Shown: positions 48,463 to 57,948, counted from the first letter of the stretch. The stretch is DNA of 64,000 nt from Phenylobacterium montanum (GCF_018135625.1 NZ_CP073078.1:2016501-2080500), one strand, 5' to 3'. The notes: a model not told the origin generated them from the letters alone. A program made the numbers and translations.

Positions 48463-49625
48463 TGCGCGCGCTGGGTCTCGGCGATGAAGCCGCCGCCAAG
48501 GACGCGGGATGGCTCGGCCGGGTCGTAGAGCACGCAGGCCTGGCCCCGGGCGACGCCCTCTTCCGGATTGTCGAACACCACCGCCGGCTCGCCGGCCTCG
48601 ACCGCCAGGCGGCCGAGCACCGGCTCGCGCGTCGAGCGAACGCGGGCGAGCACCGGCTGGCCTTCCGTCGCCGCGGCCGCCAGGCTAGGCTGGTCGCCAA
48701 GCCAATTGGTATCCTTCATGGAGAGGGCGCGGGTCAGTAGGGCCTCGCGCGGGCCGACGATCACCTGGCGCGCGTCGGCGTCGATCTTCACCACGAACAG
48801 GGGATCGCCCACGGCGACGTTCAGACCGCGGCGCTGGCCCACGGTATAGCGGGTCACGCCCTCGTGCCGACCGAGCACGCGGCCGTCCAGGTGCACGATC
48901 TCGCCCGGCTCGGCCCCGTGCGGGCGCAGGCGGTCGATGACGGTGGTGTATTTGCCCTCCGGCACGAAGCAGATGTCCTGGCTGTCCGGCTTGTCGGCGA
49001 CCGAAAGGCCGAGCTCGGCCGCCACCCGCCGCACCGCCGGCTTTTCCAGCCCGCCGAGCGGGAAACGCACGAAATCGAGCTGCTCGGCCGTGGTGGCGAA
49101 CAGGAAATAGGACTGGTCGCGGGCCGGATCGACCGCCCGATGCAGCTGCGCCCGGCCAGTGGCGGCTTCGCGGCGCACATAGTGGCCGGTGGCCATGGCC
49201 TCGGCGCCCAGGTCGCGGGCGGTCTGCAGAAGGTCGTGGAACTTGACCGTCTGGTTGCAGCGCACGCAGGGGATCGGGGTCTCGCCGCGCAGATAGGCGT
49301 CGGCGAACTCCTCGATCACCGCCTCGCGGAAACGGCTCTCATAGTCGAGCACATAGTGCGGCATGCCGATGGTCTCGGCCGCCATGCGGGCGTCGTAGAT
49401 GTCTTGGCCGGCGCAGCAGGCGCCCTTCTTCTGGATCGCGGCTCCGTGGTCGTAGAGCTGCAGGGTGACGCCGACAGTGTCGTAGCCGGCGCGCTTCAAA
49501 AGAGCAGCGGTGACGGTGGAATCGACCCCACCCGACATGGCCACCACCACGCGCGCGCCCTGTGGCAGGCCGACCGCGCGGGCGGCCGCCTCCACGGCGT
49601 CGGGTTCGGCAAGGTCTAGCGGCAT
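48459..49625 (-). CDS. mnmA: tRNA-specific 2-thiouridylase
   Basis: Adds sulfur to U34 of tRNAs for Lys, Glu and Gln. The ATP-binding PP-loop is SGGVDS (31-36) near [18 protein letters not shown]. The catalytic cysteines are in [13 protein letters not shown] and [20 protein letters not shown] and the C-terminal region [15 protein letters not shown] are family-typical. Length (388 aa) is normal. ATG 49625 is the only good start. Confidence 0.96.
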   Translation of the reverse strand: MPLDLAEPDAVEAAARAVGLPQGARVVVAMSGGVDSTVTAALLKRAGYDTVGVTLQLYDHGAAIQKKGACCAGQDIYDARMAAETIGMPHYVLDYESRFREAVIEEFADAYLRGETPIPCVRCNQTVKFHDLLQTARDLGAEAMATGHYVRREAATGRAQLHRAVDPARDQSYFLFATTAEQLDFVRFPLGGLEKPAVRRVAAELGLSVADKPDSQDICFVPEGKYTTVIDRLRPHGAEPGEIVHLDGRVLGRHEGVTRYTVGQRRGLNVAVGDPLFVVKIDADARQVIVGPREALLTRALSMKDTNWLGDQPSLAAAATEGQPVLARVRSTREPVLGRLAVEAGEPAVVFDNPEEGVARGQACVLYDPAEPSRVLGGGFIAETQRAQ

Positions 49626-49695
49626 CGAAACGGCGTCCTGGCGATCGGGAGCCGCCTATTTAGCGATTGGACCCGCCGATTGCGATAGGCGGCCG

Positions 49696-50625
49696 CTAGT
49701 GCACCGGTAGGAGCGTGACCAGCGAGTCCGACTGCAGCGAGGCGATCACCTTGGCCGAGGCCTGCAGGGCCAGCTGGGCCTGCTGCAGGTTGGTCGAGGC
49801 CTTGGCCATGTCGGCGTCGGTGATGTTGCCGATCAGGCTCTGCATGGTGGTGCTCTGGTCGGTCAGGTCGGTCTGGGTGTTGGTCACTTCGGTCTGCAAC
49901 AGCCCGTTCTGAGCCTGAACCGTGGTCACGCCCTGGGCCGCGGACTGGAAGGTGGACAGGGTGCTTTGCAGGAAGCTGGTCTGGGCGGTGGTCAGGGGCG
50001 AGGTGAACGGCCCATTGGTCTGGACGTAGCTCTCGATCGACTGGAAGGCGTTGTAGGCCGCCGTGCCGACATTGCTAGCCAGGAAACCGGTCTGGATGGT
50101 GCTGTTCTGAGAGATCTGGTTTGAGGCCACGTACTGGTCGTTGTTGAACAGGCTGCCGACCGAGGGCGCGCTGGTCAGGCTGGCGAGCGAGGTGGCGCTG
50201 GTGGCGGGGCTGTTCACCTGGCCGCCGGAGAAGATGTACTGGCCGTTGAAGGTCGTGTTCAGCCCTGCGACCACGCCCTGGAAGGCCGTCTCCAGCGACT
50301 GCATGATGTTGGAGCCGGAGCCGGTGGCGAGCGCGCTGGAGATGGCGCTGCTGGCGTCGTTCATCGAGTTGGATATCTGGGTGAAGGCCGTGTCCTGGCT
50401 GGTCAGCTTGGCCGAGATGGCGTTGCCCTGGTCGAGAAAGCTCTGGGTCTGGGCCTGGACCGTCTGCATGGCGGTCAGGGTCTGGGCCTGGGAGCCGAAG
50501 CCCTGCAGGTCGGTGGCGACCTTGCCGCTGGCGACCTGGTTCGCCGCCGAGACCTGGTTCGACTGGGCGGTCATCAGGTTGCCGACGAGTGAGCTGTAGA
50601 GCGTGGCCGTGGAGACGCGATCCAT
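49696..50625 (-). CDS. flgL: flagellar hook-filament junction protein FlgL
   Basis: Forms the second junction ring between hook and filament. The 309-residue protein has flagellin-like ends: an N-terminal coiled region (TATLYSSLVGNLMTAQSNQVSAANQVASGKVATDLQGFGSQAQTLTAM) and a C-terminal one (TDADMAKASTNLQQAQLALQASAKVIASLQSDSLVTLL), with a variable middle. It follows flgK by 14 bases on the same strand, so both belong to one operon. In Caulobacter such genes are late class, driven by sigma-54. Confidence 0.93.
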   Translation of the reverse strand: MDRVSTATLYSSLVGNLMTAQSNQVSAANQVASGKVATDLQGFGSQAQTLTAMQTVQAQTQSFLDQGNAISAKLTSQDTAFTQISNSMNDASSAISSALATGSGSNIMQSLETAFQGVVAGLNTTFNGQYIFSGGQVNSPATSATSLASLTSAPSVGSLFNNDQYVASNQISQNSTIQTGFLASNVGTAAYNAFQSIESYVQTNGPFTSPLTTAQTSFLQSTLSTFQSAAQGVTTVQAQNGLLQTEVTNTQTDLTDQSTTMQSLIGNITDADMAKASTNLQQAQLALQASAKVIASLQSDSLVTLLPVH

Positions 50626-50639
50626 AGTCTAGAGTCCTA

Positions 50640-52751
50640 TCACTGGATGTTCATCAGAGCCGTAAACATGTCCGAGGTCGCGGTGATGAGCCGCGCGGAC
50701 GCGCTGTAGGCCTGCTGATAGGTGGTCAGGTTCACCAGTTCCTGGTCGAGATTGACGCCCTCGATCGACTGCTGGCGCGACTGGGCCTCGGTCTGCACGG
50801 CCTGGGCGTTGGTCTGGGCGGTGCTGGCGGCGGAGGCCTGGTTACCGAGGGCGCCGGCGAGCTGGGCGGCGTACTGGCTGACGGTGGTGGTGGCCGCGCC
50901 CATGCCGCCGGCGGCGCCGAAGCTCAGCTGGATGCTGCCCGCGTTGGCCAGGGCCAAGGCGCCGCTGGTGTCGCCGGCGCTGAGCGCGGCGGTTCCGGCC
51001 GCGGCGCTGAGGTTCAGGTGGGCGAAAGAGATGTTGGTCGGGTTGGCGGCGATGTCGGAGCGCACCGAGAAGCTGGCCGTGCGCTGGGCCCGCTGGGCGG
51101 CGCCCAGGCCGAAGATCTGGCTGAGCGAGGAGCCGCTGGCGCCCCATTGGGTGTTGTCGCTGACCACCGACACCGATGCGGCGCCGGGGGTGTTGGAGGT
51201 GAAGCTGAGCTGGCCGTTGGCGTCCAGGCTGAATTGGCCGTAGAGCCCGACCCCGCCGGTGGTCTGATTCATGGTGTCGAGCACGTTCTGAATCGTGCCG
51301 CCGGCCGGAATGGTCACCGGCACGTCCATGATCTGGCCGCCGCTGCCGTTACTCAGGCGCAGGGTGATCACCCCGCCGGCGTTGAAGCCGTTGGCGTCGG
51401 CCGGCTGCAGGCCGGTGTTGTAGTTGGTCGGGATCGAGGAATTGATCAGGTTGTTCAGCCCGAAATACTGGCTGAAGCCCTCGCCGCCCTTGTTCGACGG
51501 GGTGGTCGGGTCGTCGGCGATGGCGATGCCGTTGCTGGAGGAAGCGGCGCTGATCGTCAGGCCGTTGTTGACCACATTGACCGTCGCCGCGCCGCCGAGC
51601 GCGCTGTTGAGCTGGGCGGCGAAGTTGGACGGCGTGAAGGCGGTCGCCACCCCGCCCACGGTGATGGTGCCGGCGGTGAAGTCGATGCTGGCCTGGGTCT
51701 GGATCACGCCCGAGGAATTGACCACGGCGATGTTGGTCGTGCCGGTGAAACCGCTGAGCGCGGTCTGGATGTCGGTGCCGACATTGGAGCCGGTCAGGGT
51801 ATTGGGCGCGGGCACCGAGGTCGAGGCGTTGTGCGCCGCGTTGAGGGCGTTGACCGTCTGGGTGACGAACTCGCTGACCTGGTCCTGCACCGCCGGCAGG
51901 GTGCTGTTGCGCAGGGTCAGGAGGCCCTGGATCTCGCCGCTCTGCACCTGCAGGGAGACCGGCGCGACGCCGGTTCCGGGCTGGGTGATTGAGACCTGGG
52001 TCGCGCCGCTGGTCGCCGGCGTATAGGAGAGCGTGGCGGCCCCCGCCTGGCTGACCAGGATCTGGCCGCTGGAAGTCGAAAGCCCCACGCCGCCGGTGGA
52101 GGTGCGGGCGATCTTGACGTCCATCAGCGAGGACAGCTGGTTCAGAAGGTTGTTCTGGGCGTTCTGCGCGTCGGTGGGATCGGCGCCCTCCGATGTGGAC
52201 TGGACGATCGAATTGTTCAGCTGGCTGATCTGGCCCAGCAGCTGGTTCACCTGGGTGACGTCCGAGCCGATCTGGTTGTCGGCCTGCGACGACAGCTGAT
52301 TCAGCGAGCTGGCCACCGACTGCGCCTGGTTGAGGAAGCTGGTCACCTGGTTGACGGCTGCGGTGGACGAGACGGTGCTGGGCGTGTTGGCGGCGGCGGA
52401 GAAGGCGCTGAACACCGAGTTGAGCTGGTTGAAGAAACCGGTGCTGGCCCCGGGATCGCCCAGGAAGGACTGCGCCTGGCTGAGGAAGGTCGACGTGATC
52501 GACGCATCGCCCAGGTCGGCCGAAGCCCGGTTGCTGGCGTTGTCCAGATAGATGTTGGTCGCCAGCGAGATGCCGGCGCTGTTGACGCCGTCGCCCACCC
52601 CCGCCACCGACACCGGCTCGGGATTGATGACCTTGCGGACATAGCCGGGCGTGTTGACGTTGGTGATGTTGTCCGAGACGGTGTTGATGCCCGTCTGGGC
52701 GACATAGAGGCCTTGGGTCGCGATCTGGGTGATCGAGTTCAGGGTCGACAT
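50640..52751 (-). CDS. flgK: flagellar hook-associated protein FlgK
   Basis: First hook-filament junction protein. The N-terminus has the axial family pattern MSTLNSITQIATQGLYVAQTGINTVSDNITNVNTPGYVRKV. The C-terminal helix is QELVNLTTYQQAYSASARLITATSDMFTALMNIQ, typical for FlgK. The middle is Ser/Thr/Gly/Ala-rich and variable. Length (703 aa) is in the usual range. ATG 52751 (GGAGG upstream) fits; a frame extended to 52775 is not used. A sigma-54 promoter lies 150 bases upstream (52899-52912). Confidence 0.95.
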   Translation of the reverse strand: MSTLNSITQIATQGLYVAQTGINTVSDNITNVNTPGYVRKVINPEPVSVAGVGDGVNSAGISLATNIYLDNASNRASADLGDASITSTFLSQAQSFLGDPGASTGFFNQLNSVFSAFSAAANTPSTVSSTAAVNQVTSFLNQAQSVASSLNQLSSQADNQIGSDVTQVNQLLGQISQLNNSIVQSTSEGADPTDAQNAQNNLLNQLSSLMDVKIARTSTGGVGLSTSSGQILVSQAGAATLSYTPATSGATQVSITQPGTGVAPVSLQVQSGEIQGLLTLRNSTLPAVQDQVSEFVTQTVNALNAAHNASTSVPAPNTLTGSNVGTDIQTALSGFTGTTNIAVVNSSGVIQTQASIDFTAGTITVGGVATAFTPSNFAAQLNSALGGAATVNVVNNGLTISAASSSNGIAIADDPTTPSNKGGEGFSQYFGLNNLINSSIPTNYNTGLQPADANGFNAGGVITLRLSNGSGGQIMDVPVTIPAGGTIQNVLDTMNQTTGGVGLYGQFSLDANGQLSFTSNTPGAASVSVVSDNTQWGASGSSLSQIFGLGAAQRAQRTASFSVRSDIAANPTNISFAHLNLSAAAGTAALSAGDTSGALALANAGSIQLSFGAAGGMGAATTTVSQYAAQLAGALGNQASAASTAQTNAQAVQTEAQSRQQSIEGVNLDQELVNLTTYQQAYSASARLITATSDMFTALMNIQ

Positions 52752-52791
52752 AGTCTCAGCGCCTCCACCCGGCAATCATGGGCGCGCAAGC

Positions 52792-52806
52792 GGGCAAGAT
52801 TTGCCC
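52792..52806. promoter_or_regulatory. 15-base palindrome in flgK leader
   Basis: GGGCAAGATTTGCCC (52792-52806) has arms GGGCAA and TTGCCC around a 3-base centre. It is in the flgK 5' leader, downstream of the promoter. Size and composition would suit a FlbD (ftr) or other operator site, but binding is not proven. Confidence 0.45.
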
Positions 52807-52898
52807 AGCAAAGCGGCCTTCAGACGCGGCGGCAAAATATAACGCATTGAATTTCAAGGCATTCCCTTCCAGGCGCCCGGCGGTTCGCAAAAATGGTC

Positions 52899-52912
52899 GC
52901 AAGAGCCGGGCC
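52899..52912 (-). promoter_or_regulatory. sigma-54 promoter for flgK-flgL
   Basis: On the minus strand the sequence reads TTGGCCCGGCTCTTGCG: GG (52912-52911), ten bases, then GC (52900-52899), the invariant -24/-12 spacing, close to the consensus TGGCACG-N4-TTGC. It directs transcription leftward and predicts a start near 52887 with a 136-base leader before flgK. Confidence 0.75.
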
Positions 52913-53076
52913 AAGCCTCGAGGCGGTGATCGGCGCGGGTGATCAGAACCCGCCCTACCCGGATGGTCTTGCCTAGGATCGCTCGGCAGTTTTCGCCGGG
53001 CCGGCGGCTCGGGACGGGCGCCCAGCCAAAATAATTTTCTATATTTTTCAGATGGATAGATACGAATTTACCATTT
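52913..53076. promoter_or_regulatory. shared regulatory region between the two sigma-54 promoters
   Basis: This part of the 402-base divergent gap holds an inverted repeat GCGGG-N9-CCCGC around 52937-52957, a second one in tcggcagttttcgccggg (about 52983-53000), and an AT-rich stretch (ccaaaataattttctatatttttcag, about 53026-53050) of the sort that IHF bends. These are expected for sigma-54 enhancer regions bound by FlbD. The gap has no genes. Confidence 0.45.
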
Positions 53077-53090
53077 GGCCTGGGGATTGC
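53077..53090 (+). promoter_or_regulatory. sigma-54 promoter for fliK-flgD-flgE
   Basis: TTGGCCTGGGGATTGCTTT: GG (53077-53078), ten bases, then GC (53089-53090), the -24/-12 layout. Predicted start near 53102, about 52 bases before the fliK ATG. It lies inside the longest fliK frame, which shows that the long version of fliK (start 53052) is not used. Confidence 0.75.
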
Positions 53091-53153
53091 TTTGAAGGGT
53101 CCGAACCTTGCCGCGCAGTAGGCGCCCCACCCAAGAAGGTCCGCGTCCGCTTC

Positions 53154-55532
53154 ATGTCCGCCACCGCCGTCCTGGCCCAGCTCAGCGCCTCGCCCACCGC
53201 CGCCAACAGCGGCGCGTCGGGCCTGTTCGCCGATCTTACGGGCGCGCCGGGCGCAGGCGGCGCAGCCAGCGCTTTCGATCAGGCCCTGGCCAGCCTCCTG
53301 GGCGCGAGCGACGCCACCGTGGCCGCCCCGGTTTCGACGGCGCAGCCCCAAAGCGCTTTCGCCGGGAATGCTCTCACAGGGAGCGCTCTTGCCGGAAACA
53401 CGCTCGCTGGGAGCGCGCTCGCTGGGAACACGCTTGCTGGGAACACGCTTGCTGGCGCAGTCCAGGGCGCGAGCCAGGGCGATGCCGGCCAGGACGAGAC
53501 CAGCGCCCAGGTCGGCTCTACCCCGCTACAGAGCCTCGCCAACACCATTTCATTGACGGCGCTGACCCAGGCCGCTTCTGCGCCGGCCAGCGCAACGGCC
53601 CAGGCGCCCCAAGCCGCCGCCAGCACCCCGACGCCGGCGCCCGTCACCGTGGCCGCGACCCTGCTGGCCGCCGCGCCGGCCGCCCAGCCCGCCAGGACGG
53701 ACGCTGCAACCGGCCAGACCACGACCAGCGGCAAGCCAGTCAAGGCCGCCAAGGCCCCGGACGCTGATCCGTCCGCAGCTCAGGCTGCTATGCCCACTAC
53801 CGCGCCGCTCGCGACCACGCCGGCGCCGAGCATTGTTCCAATCGCCACCACGCCGACGGCGGCGACGGCCGCGACGGTCGTGACCACCGACACTCAGTCA
53901 GCGCCCGCGATCTCGGCCACGGCCGCCGCTTCCGCCGCAGCACTGACTGCACCCGTCAACCTGGCGGCCGCCCCCCTCGCGCCCCTGGCTGCCGAAACGA
54001 ACGACGAAGCCGGCAGCGAACCCGTCGCCACGGCGTCGATCGCGACCATCGCCACAGCAGCGGCGCCGGCCGGCCCGACCCAAGCCGCGCCGACCCAGAC
54101 CGCTCCGACCCAGACCGCTCCGACCCAAACTGCTCAGACCCAAACTGCTCCGGCGACGACCATCGCGCCGGTCAATGTGGCTCAGGCCACGGCCACGCCG
54201 AACGCCGGCGATCAGAACTCGGCTTCACCGTCGGCCGCCCAGGCCAACTCGGCCGTCCAGGCCAACTCGTCCGCCGCCCCGGCCAGCCAGACCGCGACTG
54301 CATCCAACCCGGCCCAGCCGGCCTCGGCGCAGGCGTCCGCATCCGTCGCCCAGGCCGTCGTCGCGGCTGTCGCCTCCGCCGCGCCGCAGCCGGCCGACGC
54401 CGCGGCGCCCGCCGTCACGCAATCCGCCATCGCTCCGACCGACGCCGTTTCTCCGTCGCTGGCACAGGCGACCGCCTCCGCCGCATCGTCGGCCCCGGCC
54501 GCCGTCGCCAGCCAACCCCTGCCAGCCGACCTCGGCGCCCTGGTCTCGCTGACGGCCCAGACCGTCTCCCCTGCGCCGGCCCGGCCGCAGCAAGCGACGG
54601 CTTCGACGACAGCGCGCACGAGCGCCACCCCCACGAACAGCGGGGCGCGCGCTTCGGCCCAGCCCGCCGCCACGTCCGCCAGCCCGCTGAGCACGGTGCT
54701 GCAGGCCCAGGCCAGCGCCAGCGATTCACAAGCCGCCCAGCCCGCGGCCCCGGCCGCCGAGGCCGCACCCCAGGCCACGACCCAAACCGCCGCCACGCCT
54801 GCCCAAGCGCAGGCGCCAACCGCGCAGACGGCGGCGAACACACAGGCCAACACCGCCAGCCCGGCGGCCCAAACCGCCCAGCCGCAGCCGGAAGTCGCCA
54901 CCGCCACGAGCCGGCCCGCGGCCACCGTCCAGGCCGCAGAGCCTCGCGCCGCTTCGGCCCAGCCGGCCGAAGCCAAGGCCCCCCCGGCGCCCGCCGCCGC
55001 CGCCGATCCGCAGGCCCCGACCGCGGTGCCCCAGGCCCTGGCCAGCGCCACGCCCACGACCCAAGCCCCGGCCAATAGCGCCGCCGGCCAGGGCGCGGCC
55101 ATCGTCAGCCAGATCGCCGACCAGGTCGTGCGCAAGGTCGACGGCAAGTCGACCAGCTTCGACATCGCCCTGAACCCGGCCGGGCTCGGCCAGGTCAATG
55201 TCAAGGTGGCGATCGACGCCAACGGCCAGATCAGCGCCCAGCTCTCCTTCGCCAACCCCCACGCCGCCGCCGAGGCCCAGAGCCGCGCCGGCGACCTGCA
55301 GAACGCCCTGCAGCAGGCCGGCTTCAACCTGGCCCAGGGGGGCCTCAGCTTCGGCTCGGACGGAACCGGCGCCGGCTTCGCCGGCCAGAACAGCCAGTTC
55401 CAGGGCGGGGGCTCGAACGCCCCGGCCGCTCAAGCCGCCAACGACACCACAGAAGCCCAGACGGCCGCCGCGACCCAGAGCCTGATCCAGGGCTCGGGCG
55501 CCGCGACCTCGGGCGTCGACATCAAGATCTAG
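53154..55532 (+). CDS. fliK: flagellar hook-length control protein FliK
   Basis: Secreted ruler that sets hook length and switches export specificity. The 792-residue protein is extremely Ala/Thr/Pro/Gln-rich with internal repeats (residues about 70-105 and 305-335), and only the last ~150 residues are structured: the FliK C-terminal domain VVRKVDGKSTSFDIALNPAGLGQVNVKVAIDANGQISAQLSFANPHAAAEAQSRAGDLQNALQQAGFNLAQ. The family motif LxPxxLGxVxVxL appears as LNPAGLGQVNVKV. It is the first gene of the operon with flgD and flgE. ATG 53154 was chosen because the sigma-54 promoter lies just upstream. Confidence 0.92.
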   Translation: MSATAVLAQLSASPTAANSGASGLFADLTGAPGAGGAASAFDQALASLLGASDATVAAPVSTAQPQSAFAGNALTGSALAGNTLAGSALAGNTLAGNTLAGAVQGASQGDAGQDETSAQVGSTPLQSLANTISLTALTQAASAPASATAQAPQAAASTPTPAPVTVAATLLAAAPAAQPARTDAATGQTTTSGKPVKAAKAPDADPSAAQAAMPTTAPLATTPAPSIVPIATTPTAATAATVVTTDTQSAPAISATAAASAAALTAPVNLAAAPLAPLAAETNDEAGSEPVATASIATIATAAAPAGPTQAAPTQTAPTQTAPTQTAQTQTAPATTIAPVNVAQATATPNAGDQNSASPSAAQANSAVQANSSAAPASQTATASNPAQPASAQASASVAQAVVAAVASAAPQPADAAAPAVTQSAIAPTDAVSPSLAQATASAASSAPAAVASQPLPADLGALVSLTAQTVSPAPARPQQATASTTARTSATPTNSGARASAQPAATSASPLSTVLQAQASASDSQAAQPAAPAAEAAPQATTQTAATPAQAQAPTAQTAANTQANTASPAAQTAQPQPEVATATSRPAATVQAAEPRAASAQPAEAKAPPAPAAAADPQAPTAVPQALASATPTTQAPANSAAGQGAAIVSQIADQVVRKVDGKSTSFDIALNPAGLGQVNVKVAIDANGQISAQLSFANPHAAAEAQSRAGDLQNALQQAGFNLAQGGLSFGSDGTGAGFAGQNSQFQGGGSNAPAAQAANDTTEAQTAAATQSLIQGSGAATSGVDIKI
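53379..53457 (+). repeat. 15-bp coding repeats in fliK (pentapeptide repeats)
   Basis: Tandem 15-base units encode LAG-N/S-T/A (AL TGSAL AGNTL AGSAL AGNTL AGNTL); two adjacent ggaacacgcttgctg units are identical. This looks prone to replication slippage. Confidence 0.85.
54083..54152 (+). repeat. APTQT coding repeats in fliK
   Basis: Repeats of cgacccagaccgctc, about 15 bases each, encode APTQTAPTQTAPTQTAQTQTAP. Copies differ by few bases, and slippage could change FliK length in steps of five residues. Confidence 0.8.
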
Positions 55533-55545
55533 GACCGGACACTCG

Positions 55546-56241
55546 ATGACCACCGCGATCAACAACAGCGCCGCCGCGACGACCCAGGGGGCGGCCAACA
55601 ACGCCGACATCAATTCCGGCCTGAACTCGCTGGCGAGCAACTACCAGACCTTCCTGACCCTGCTGACCACCCAACTGAAGAACCAGGACCCCCTGTCGCC
55701 GCTGGACACCAACCAGTTCACCCAGCAGCTGACCCAGATGACCGGGGTCGAGCAGCAGCTCCTGTCCAACCAGCTCTTGCAACAGCTGGTCACCGCCAAC
55801 CAGTCCAGCGGCCTCAGCGACGCGGTCGGCCTGATCGGCAAGACCGCCACCGCCTCTTCCGGCTCGGGAACCCTGACCAGCGGCCAGGTCAGCTGGCCCT
55901 ACACCCTCTCCTCCCCCGCGGCGTCGGGCACGGTCAGCGTGCTCAACAGCGGCGGCACGGTGGTGTGGACCGGCCCGCTGAGCGCGCTCAACGCCGGCGC
56001 CAACACCTTCACGTGGAACGGCAAGGACACCAACGGGACCCAGGAGGCGAACGGCTCGACCTTCACCATCAAGATCACCGCCACTGACACCTCGGGCCAG
56101 CCGGTCAAGGTCACCGGCGGCCTCTCCGGCCAGGTCACCGCGGCCCAGCAGGTCAATGGCGTCACCATGGTCACCATCAACGGCGTGCAAGTGCCGCTCA
56201 GCACCGTCACGGGGGTCAGCAACACGACCACCGGAAGCTAG
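55546..56241 (+). CDS. flgD: flagellar hook-capping protein FlgD
   Basis: Scaffold that caps the growing hook and is later discarded. The 231-residue protein has the family N-terminal signal (NSLASNYQTFLTLLTTQLKNQDPLSPLDTNQFTQQLTQMTGVEQQLLSNQLLQQL), and a C-terminal Ig-like and tudor-like region (FTWNGKDTNGTQEANGSTFTIKITATDTSGQPV). It follows fliK by 13 bases and precedes flgE, the usual order. Confidence 0.95.
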   Translation: MTTAINNSAAATTQGAANNADINSGLNSLASNYQTFLTLLTTQLKNQDPLSPLDTNQFTQQLTQMTGVEQQLLSNQLLQQLVTANQSSGLSDAVGLIGKTATASSGSGTLTSGQVSWPYTLSSPAASGTVSVLNSGGTVVWTGPLSALNAGANTFTWNGKDTNGTQEANGSTFTIKITATDTSGQPVKVTGGLSGQVTAAQQVNGVTMVTINGVQVPLSTVTGVSNTTTGS

Positions 56242-56339
56242 TCAGTTCGAACCCAGCCCCATCAACCAATGCCTGGGGCGGCGCCGCAAAGCCGGCCTTC
56301 CCCCGCCCCAGCAGAACCACCAAGCAAGGAACCCACATC

Positions 56340-57782
56340 ATGAGCCTCACCAGCGCCATGTTGGCCGGCGTCACCGGCCTCTCCGTCAACTCCTCGGACC
56401 TGTCGGCCATCTCCGACAACATCGCCAACGTCAACACCGTCGGCTACAAGCGCAACGGCGTGAACTTCGAGGACCTGGTCACCCAGTCCGACAACACCGG
56501 CACCTACACCGCCGGTGGGGTCTCCTCGGTGAACCAGCAATATGTCAGCGCCCAGGGCGCGATCCAGCAGACCGCCTCGCCGACCGACCTGGCCATCACC
56601 GGCCAGGGCATGTTCGTCACCACCCAGACGCCCACCACCATCGGCGCCACCACTGCGGTGCTGTTCACCCGCGCAGGGTCGTTCACGCCGGACTCCGAGG
56701 GCTATCTGCGCAACTCAGCCGGTCTCTACCTGCAGGCCTATCCGGCCAACGCCCAGGGTGTGATCCAGAGCCAGAGCTCGAGCCTCAGCTCGCTGCAGCC
56801 GATCAACGTCGACTCGATCGGCGGGGCGGTGTCGGCCTCGACCAAGGCCGGGGTCAACGCCAACATGAACGCGGCCCAGGCCGTCTCGACCCAGGCCCAG
56901 GACGCCGCCCTGGTCACCGCCGGCACTGCTACGGCGGCCCAGACCGCGGCCGCCTACAACGCGGCCAGCAACAGCATGACCGCCTATGATGCGACCACAG
57001 GGACCGGCGTGCAGCCGGACTTCAGCATCCAGGTGCCGATCTCGGACTCCGAGGGCGGTCAGCACAACATCCAGATCGACCTTCTGAAGAGCTCGACCGC
57101 CAACACTTGGTACGCCGAGATCCAGTCGGTGCCGACCAGCGATATCCCGGCCGTGGGCGCCAATCCGCAAGGCCAGATCGCTGCTGGCACAGTCACCTTC
57201 AACTCCGACGGCAGCCTCGCCAGCGTCAACCTGACCGACAGCTCGGGCAATCCGGTCTCGGGCGGCCTGACTCCGACCCTCAATATCCCCTGGGCCGCCT
57301 CTCTGGGCGTCACTTCGCCCCAGCCGCTCAGCATCAGCCTCAGCCCTGGCGTGGCCACCAGCGGCCTGACCCAGTATTCCGGCTCCTCGGCCGTGCAGTC
57401 GATCAGCACCGACGGCACCCCGTTCGGCCAGCTGAGCTCGGTGGCCATCAACTCCACCGGCGACATCACCGCCACCTTCTCCAACGGCACCAACCGCGTG
57501 ATCGGCCAGGTGGCGCTGGCGACCTTCCCTAACGTGGACGGCCTGACCTCGGTCAGCGGCGACGCCTACGTCTCCTCGACCACCAGCGGCGCCTACAGCC
57601 TGAAGACCCCAGGCACTGGCGGGGCCGGCACGATCTCGTCCTCGGCGCTGGAGTCTTCCACAGTCGACCTGTCGGCCGAGTTCGCAAACATGATCATTAC
57701 TCAGCGAGCCTACTCGGCCTCGTCAAAGATCATCACCACAGCGGATCAGATGACTCAGGATTTGCTGCAGATCATCAGGTAA
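56340..57782 (+). CDS. flgE: flagellar hook protein FlgE
   Basis: Main subunit of the hook. The N-terminus is of the axial type: MSLTSAMLAGVTGLSVNSSDLSAISDNIANVNTVGYKRNGVNFEDLV; the C-terminus LESSTVDLSAEFANMIITQRAYSASSKIITTADQMTQDLLQII is diagnostic of hook and rod proteins. The long middle holds the Gly/Ser/Thr-rich D1/D2 domains. Length is 480 aa. ATG 56340 follows caaggaacccacatc, which includes an AAGGA site. Confidence 0.95.
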   Translation: MSLTSAMLAGVTGLSVNSSDLSAISDNIANVNTVGYKRNGVNFEDLVTQSDNTGTYTAGGVSSVNQQYVSAQGAIQQTASPTDLAITGQGMFVTTQTPTTIGATTAVLFTRAGSFTPDSEGYLRNSAGLYLQAYPANAQGVIQSQSSSLSSLQPINVDSIGGAVSASTKAGVNANMNAAQAVSTQAQDAALVTAGTATAAQTAAAYNAASNSMTAYDATTGTGVQPDFSIQVPISDSEGGQHNIQIDLLKSSTANTWYAEIQSVPTSDIPAVGANPQGQIAAGTVTFNSDGSLASVNLTDSSGNPVSGGLTPTLNIPWAASLGVTSPQPLSISLSPGVATSGLTQYSGSSAVQSISTDGTPFGQLSSVAINSTGDITATFSNGTNRVIGQVALATFPNVDGLTSVSGDAYVSSTTSGAYSLKTPGTGGAGTISSSALESSTVDLSAEFANMIITQRAYSASSKIITTADQMTQDLLQIIR

Positions 57783-57948
57783 TAGCTCTTCTTAACACTC
57801 GTGAATAGTGAATTAACGAGGTGAGAACCATTAAATGAAACCTGGCGCCATGGACCTTAGTCGAATTTTTACTATCGCGATTAAGCGGCCGTTATGCCCG
57901 CTTCGCTATGGTCCTGGCCTACGGTGATGGTGAGAAGGGCGTAAAGCC
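57783..57948 (+). promoter_or_regulatory. upstream region of sciP with CtrA-like half sites
   Basis: Contains TTAG-N7-TTTAC at 57857-57872 (tcgaatt between), near the CtrA consensus TTAA-N7-TTAAC, plus several TTAA elements at 57792, 57813 and 57830. In Caulobacter sciP is activated by CtrA. These sites are visible; their use is inferred. Confidence 0.5.

Noticed and set aside
52791-52808. A second sigma-54 element overlapping the GGGCAAGATTTGCCC palindrome
   Set aside because: The spacing from GG to GC is nine bases, not ten, on the flgK strand; the site at 52899-52912 fits better.
53052-53153. Earlier ATG for fliK at 53052
   Set aside because: The sigma-54 promoter at 53077-53090 lies inside it and the added 34 residues (many charged or aromatic) do not fit FliK.
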